Below the pieces are notes generated by a model. It saw only the letters and a list, made by a program, of their open reading frames with translations. It was not told the DNA's origin and searched no databases. A DNA stretch of 18,766 bases from CAYSPU01 sp964432995. Its GTDB lineage: Bacteria > Verrucomicrobiota > Verrucomicrobiia > Limisphaerales > JAHDYP01. A program made the translations under genes and the position numbers. Positions 15,850-18,766 of the stretch are shown here, piece after piece. Numbering within the stretch: position 1 is the first letter of the stretch; each line of letters opens with the position of its first letter. Location: the NCBI GenBank assembly GCA_964432995.1, contig CAYSPU010000105.1:1-18766 (forward strand), written 5' to 3'.

Positions 15850-17520
15850 TCAGGAAGCGGCGGGGGGCCGGTGCTGGGTGCGGAGGAGTTTCTTGTCCTG
15901 TTTGCCTACGCTGGTCTTGGGGATGGCGTCGACCAACTGGATGTGGGTCAGGATCGCGCGCTTGTGGAGAACCCCGCTTTCCACGAAGGTGTGGAGGAAG
16001 GCGGCCAGTTCTTTGGAGGTGACCTTTCCGCGCGCCGCGTCGTGCAAGACTACGAGGGCGTGGGGGCGTTCGTCCCACTTGGGGTCGGGGAGGGCGATGA
16101 CGGCGGTTTCCCTGACCGCGGGGTGTTGGCTGAGGGCGCTCTCCAATTCGAGCGAGGAAATCCACTCCCCGCCGATCTTGATCATGTCCTTGAGGCGGTC
16201 GGTGATGCGCAGGTAGCCATCGGCATCCAGACGAGCGACGTCTCCCGTGTGGAGCCATCCGCCGCGCCACAGCTCGGCGGAACGCTCCGGTTCCTTGAAG
16301 TAACCCGTGGTCAGCCAGGGGGCTTGCAGGAGCAGTTCGCCCGACTCCGTGGATCCGGGCGGCAGCGCGACGCCCTCTTCATCGACGATCTGCAGTTTGG
16401 TCAACGGCACCGGGAAGCCGGCCCGGGTTCCGACATCCACGATGCGCTCCGCCTCGGCCGCCATGTCGGGTCGCAGGTTCGCCACCGCGATGACCGGACA
16501 CGTCTCGGACATTCCGTAGCCGTTGATGATGCGGATGTGCCGCTCCATGGCCTGGCGGGCGAGGCTGGGCGGGAGCGGGCCGCCGCCAACGATCACCTTC
16601 CAGCCGCGGAAGTCGACGGGTTGGCTTTCGGGGTGGTGCAGCAGCATCTGGAGCAAGGTCGAAACGCAGTGGGAGAAGGTCACCCGTTCCCGTTGAATCA
16701 ACTGCAGGATAAGATGCGGCTCGAACCTCCCTGGGTAGACCTGTTTCAGACCCAGGAGCGCGGCGCAGTAAGGGATTCCCCATGCGTGCACATGGAACAT
16801 GGGGGTCAACGGCAGGTAGACGTCGCTGGCCTCGAGGTTGACCGGGCGGGGTGATGCCCCCAGTGTGGCGCAGCAAGCCAGCGTGTGCAGGACAATCTGG
16901 CGGTGGCTGAAGAAGACGCCCTTGGGCTGGCCCGTGGTGCCGGTCGTGTAGAACAACGTGGCCACGGTGCGTTCGTCGAAGCTGGGGAATTCGAACGTGC
17001 CGTCGGCCGCGGCGAGCAGTTGCTCGTATTCGCCGGCGAACCGGAAGTTCAGGCCGGGCGGCGGGGCGCCCTCGGTGAGCAGGACCATTCTTTGCACCAT
17101 GGGGCAGTGCGGGGCCAGGTGGGCCAGCAGCGGCAGGAAGTCGCTGTGCACGAACAGTACCTTGTCCTCGGCGTGGTTGATGGTGAACAAGGCCTGATCC
17201 GGCGTCAGACGCACGTTGATCGTGTGCAGCACCGCGCCGATCATGGGCACCGCGAAGAACAACTCCAGATACCGGTGGCTGTCCCAATCCATCACCCCCA
17301 CGCGGTCGCCGGATTCCACCCCCATCTGCTGCAGCACCCGCGCCAGGCGCTGCACCCGCTGCCAGAGATCCGTATACGTGAAGCGCAACAAGTCGCGATA
17401 TACGATCTCCTGCCGCGGCGCCCAGCGCACCGCGTATTCGAGGATTTCCCGGATCAACAGCTCGGACGGTTGGCCCACCAGCGGAAAACAGCTCGTCGCC
17501 TTCGGATTCACTGGCATCAT
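15850..17520 (-). CDS. Fatty acyl-CoA ligase, AlkK-like AMP-forming synthetase
   Basis: Activates a medium- or long-chain fatty acid to its CoA thioester via an acyl-adenylate. Motifs in order: TINVRLTPDQ, INHAEDKVLF, the P-loop-like YTTGTTGQPKGV, LTPMFHVHAWG, NGYGMSET, LHTGDVA, the hinge region DRLKDMIKIGGEWIS then LELE, KWDERP, and the catalytic C-terminal Lys (about residue 538) in PKTSVGKQDK. The HTIN, HAEDK, MFHVHAWG and KWDERP words place it with AlkK and Thermus-type fatty acyl-CoA synthetases rather than acetyl-CoA synthetases. Length of 556 aa is normal. I chose the first of two adjacent ATG codons (17520). An upstream in-frame start at 17568 would add 16 residues without homology that I recognise. 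No other fatty-acid gene is adjacent. Confidence 0.93.
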   Translation of the reverse strand: MMPVNPKATSCFPLVGQPSELLIREILEYAVRWAPRQEIVYRDLLRFTYTDLWQRVQRLARVLQQMGVESGDRVGVMDWDSHRYLELFFAVPMIGAVLHTINVRLTPDQALFTINHAEDKVLFVHSDFLPLLAHLAPHCPMVQRMVLLTEGAPPPGLNFRFAGEYEQLLAAADGTFEFPSFDERTVATLFYTTGTTGQPKGVFFSHRQIVLHTLACCATLGASPRPVNLEASDVYLPLTPMFHVHAWGIPYCAALLGLKQVYPGRFEPHLILQLIQRERVTFSHCVSTLLQMLLHHPESQPVDFRGWKVIVGGGPLPPSLARQAMERHIRIINGYGMSETCPVIAVANLRPDMAAEAERIVDVGTRAGFPVPLTKLQIVDEEGVALPPGSTESGELLLQAPWLTTGYFKEPERSAELWRGGWLHTGDVARLDADGYLRITDRLKDMIKIGGEWISSLELESALSQHPAVRETAVIALPDPKWDERPHALVVLHDAARGKVTSKELAAFLHTFVESGVLHKRAILTHIQLVDAIPKTSVGKQDKKLLRTQHRPPAAS

Positions 17521-17790
17521 AGTCTTGCTTGACTCAATGATCCGCACCCCTGCAGCCGCGCGCCCCACGCTCCCCCAAATTCCCCCGGGCCAAACGAGGC
17601 TGAATCCCGCCGTCGGAGGGCTTCAGATCCGGATCGCGATTGCAGTATGCCTGGAGAAGAGGCGCGAGGGAAGCCCCGAAGATCAGCCCTGCAGATCGAG
17701 CCGCGTCCCCCGGCGGCGTCCTGATGCTGCCCCGGACCCGCGTGTTCCGTGCGACGGCGCGCGGTCCGCATCCGGAGCGCGACACGCCCG

Positions 17791-17823
17791 CCGTGCCGAA
17801 GCCTTGGCGTAGGCAGGCCCGGG
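17791..17823 (-). repeat. GCCTACGCCAAGGCTTCGGC-type dispersed repeat
   Basis: On the minus strand 17814-17795 reads GCCTACGCCAAGGCTTCGGC and continues into ACGGCGGG. I recall this word, read as AYAKASAR in translation, as widely scattered in environmental bacterial genomes. That recognition is from memory, and only one copy is in this window. Confidence 0.45.
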
Positions 17824-17964
17824 GCGCAGCAGCGACGAGCGGGCGGGAGGCGGCCGGAGGTTCGGAACCGCCGCCGCCCTCCAATCACGCCGCCAGTTCC
17901 GGACCGCGTCCCGCGGCCGCGGGATTGACCCGCAGCACAACGCACACATCCCTGGCTGCGGGTC

Positions 17965-18045
17965 GAGATTGGGGATTTGGAATTGAGGATTTTCGATTTG
18001 GGACCCAAATCCCCAATGCAGAATCCCCAATCCTCAATCCTCAAC
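17965..18045. repeat. GATTTGGGG/CCCCAATCC repeat patch with palindrome
   Basis: AT-richer low-complexity sequence. GGGGATTTGG and AATTGAGGATT on the left are mirrored by CCCCAATCCTCAATCC on the right. Near the centre GATTTGGG (17995-18002) and CCCAAATC (18004-18011) form a perfect 8-bp inverted repeat around one base. The whole patch could fold as a hairpin. Confidence 0.75.
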
Positions 18046-18245
18046 AGAAGCCGCCAAGGGCCGCAAAGGAACCGAAGAGCGGACCAGCCGCGAAAAAGCG
18101 CAGAACCGGCCCGCCCCAATAACCCCCGGGCCGGACATGCATCCTTGTGTGGACAACAAACGCTCAAGCCGTCCGTTTTGCGTCTTCTGCGCCTTTTTGC
18201 GGCTGACCCCAAATCCCCGCGGGTCCCAGCGGACGTGCTTCTGCG
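18041..18245. repeat. Inverted composite repeat with central hairpin
   Basis: Plus-strand modules: AACAGAAGCCGCCAAGGG then CCGCAAAGG (18041-18071), and AGCCGCGAAAAAGCGCAG (18086-18107). The centre is a hairpin, arms CCGGCCCG/CGGGCCGG (18106-18113 and 18127-18134), with a 13-nt loop. The minus-strand counterpart is AGCCGCAAAAAGGCGCAG then AAGACGCAAAA (18205-18175). From there outward, a degenerate AACGCAGAAGC (minus) occurs near 18240. Read on the minus strand, 18205 to 18106 repeats modules 2 and 3 of the element at 12341-12430 in the same order. Confidence 0.75.
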
Positions 18246-18290
18246 TTCGGCGTTCCACGGTCGATGTTCTGGGTTCGACGTTCGGCATCC
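18245..18290 (-). repeat. TTCGA-rich repeat, second copy
   Basis: The minus strand contains CCGAACGTCGAACCCAGAAC followed by ATCGACCGTGGAACGCCGAA. These are the same kind of words as the arms of the hairpin at 4683-4765. Only one arm is evident here. Confidence 0.6.
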
Positions 18291-18338
18291 CTTGGACATT
18301 CCTTCCCTCTGGGACGGGCTCCTTTGGAGCGACCGCAA

Positions 18339-18512
18339 GCTACAGACATCCCGCCCCGAACGGGGCGGCGGACACGCTGGCTCCCGGGGATGGTTGTCCA
18401 CACTCCCACTCATGGAGTCGGCCCTGCTCGTCCCATCGGGACGCAATGTTTGTAGATCCGCGGCCCCCATGCCGGTGCGCGCCCCATCGGGGCGCAATGT
18501 TCGTAGGATCCG
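18339..18512. repeat. CGCAATGTTTGTAG-type repeats, three copies
   Basis: Two direct copies start CCCATCGGG(A/G)CGCAATGTT and continue (T/C)GTAG, then GATCCG, at 18432-18460 and 18483-18512, 51 bases apart. A third, inverted copy at 18339-18361 reads GGGGCGGGATGTCTGTAGC on the minus strand. The related copies near 7525 join this family. Confidence 0.75.
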
Positions 18513-18530
18513 CTCGTTCCCGACGCAGTC

Positions 18531-18615
18531 TCGAACAGAAGACTCCAAGGACCGCAGAGCGAGTGCGGCCGGGGAAACCAGTCTCTCTGCGGTTCTTGGC
18601 GTGCTTCTGTTCCAA
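18531..18615. repeat. Inverted pair of the GAACAGAAG module
   Basis: The plus copy (18531-18560) reads CGAACAGAAGACTCCAAGG, then ACCGCAGAG. The minus copy (18615-18583) reads GGAACAGAAGCACGCCAAG, then AACCGCAGAG. The two face each other across about 22 nt and could form a long imperfect hairpin of roughly 30 bp. Confidence 0.75.
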
Positions 18616-18712
18616 GTCCGGGGGCGGACAAACAACCAAGAAACAAAGAAACAAAGGCTGTCGGGGAATACAAAGGGACGGGTCTTCAATCAGTTCCTCC
18701 GGGGGGAGACAT

Positions 18713-18743
18713 GCCTTTGCGGTTCTCTGCGAGCTTCTGTTGA
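18713..18743 (-). repeat. GAACAGAAG module, further copy
   Basis: The minus strand reads TCAACAGAAGCTCGCAGAG, then AACCGCAAAGG. It is close to the copies at 7368 and 12259 but in the opposite orientation. It lies at the right edge of the window. Confidence 0.75.
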
Positions 18744-18766
18744 ATCCGGACCGAAGGGTGCGCCAG

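Larger units (their letters stand above)
17521..18766. other. Gene-free repeat island
   Basis: About 1.2 kb without a credible gene. Long frames are open on both strands, but they are GC-driven and translate dispersed repeats. From 17521 to about 17790 I see nothing specific. From 17790 onward, at least six repeat types follow each other, listed separately. There is no transposase, integrase, tRNA or rRNA. Confidence 0.75.

Noticed and set aside
17517..18689. 390-codon open frame on the minus strand
   Set aside because: It runs through several dispersed repeats, has no recognisable domain, low-complexity Arg/Gly/Ser composition and no ribosome site. It is open because of high GC.

Overview
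The window reads as high-GC bacterial chromosome, most likely a Verrucomicrobiota member (Limisphaerales/Pedosphaera-like) or a close PVC relative. That placement is an inference. It rests on the gene types (a secreted GH78 rhamnosidase, an RCC1-type propeller, an alginate-export-like barrel, a FIST/hybrid-kinase pair) and on gene-free stretches packed with short dispersed repeats of a style I associate with those genomes. Two runs of ten N (8377-8386 and 13509-13518) interrupt coding regions. Both are best read as assembly placeholders rather than real frameshifts.

Layout, left to right. An Fe-S type amidophosphoribosyltransferase gene (purF, minus) is followed by an eleven-unit 15-bp minisatellite that stops a few bases from the 3' end of a secreted alpha-L-rhamnosidase gene (minus). 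A 560-bp gap with a long hairpin and a candidate promoter leads to the only plus-strand gene, an outer-membrane beta-barrel of the alginate-export type. It converges on an exported VOC-fold protein (minus) at a shared stem-loop. A 730-bp repeat mosaic follows.

The most interesting part is a three-gene minus-strand operon at 8009-12190. It holds a YtrA-type GntR repressor, an ABC ATPase and an 870+ residue protein that fuses two ABC-2 permease halves to a C-terminal RCC1-like propeller, probably periplasmic. Nested GACAGT/ACTGTC inverted repeats sit exactly over the predicted promoter of this operon and make a convincing autoregulatory operator. The regulator, ATPase and permease together look like an envelope-stress or drug-efflux exporter. 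The propeller is the unexplained addition.

Next comes a composite repeat, then a two-gene sensory operon: a FIST sensor protein and a PAS-PAS-HisKA-HATPase-REC hybrid kinase. An AlkK-like fatty acyl-CoA ligase gene (minus) follows. The last 1.2 kb has no credible gene. It is a mosaic of at least six dispersed repeat types, including an inverted composite element that shares its modules and a 7-bp-stem, 13-nt-loop hairpin with the copy beside the kinase gene.
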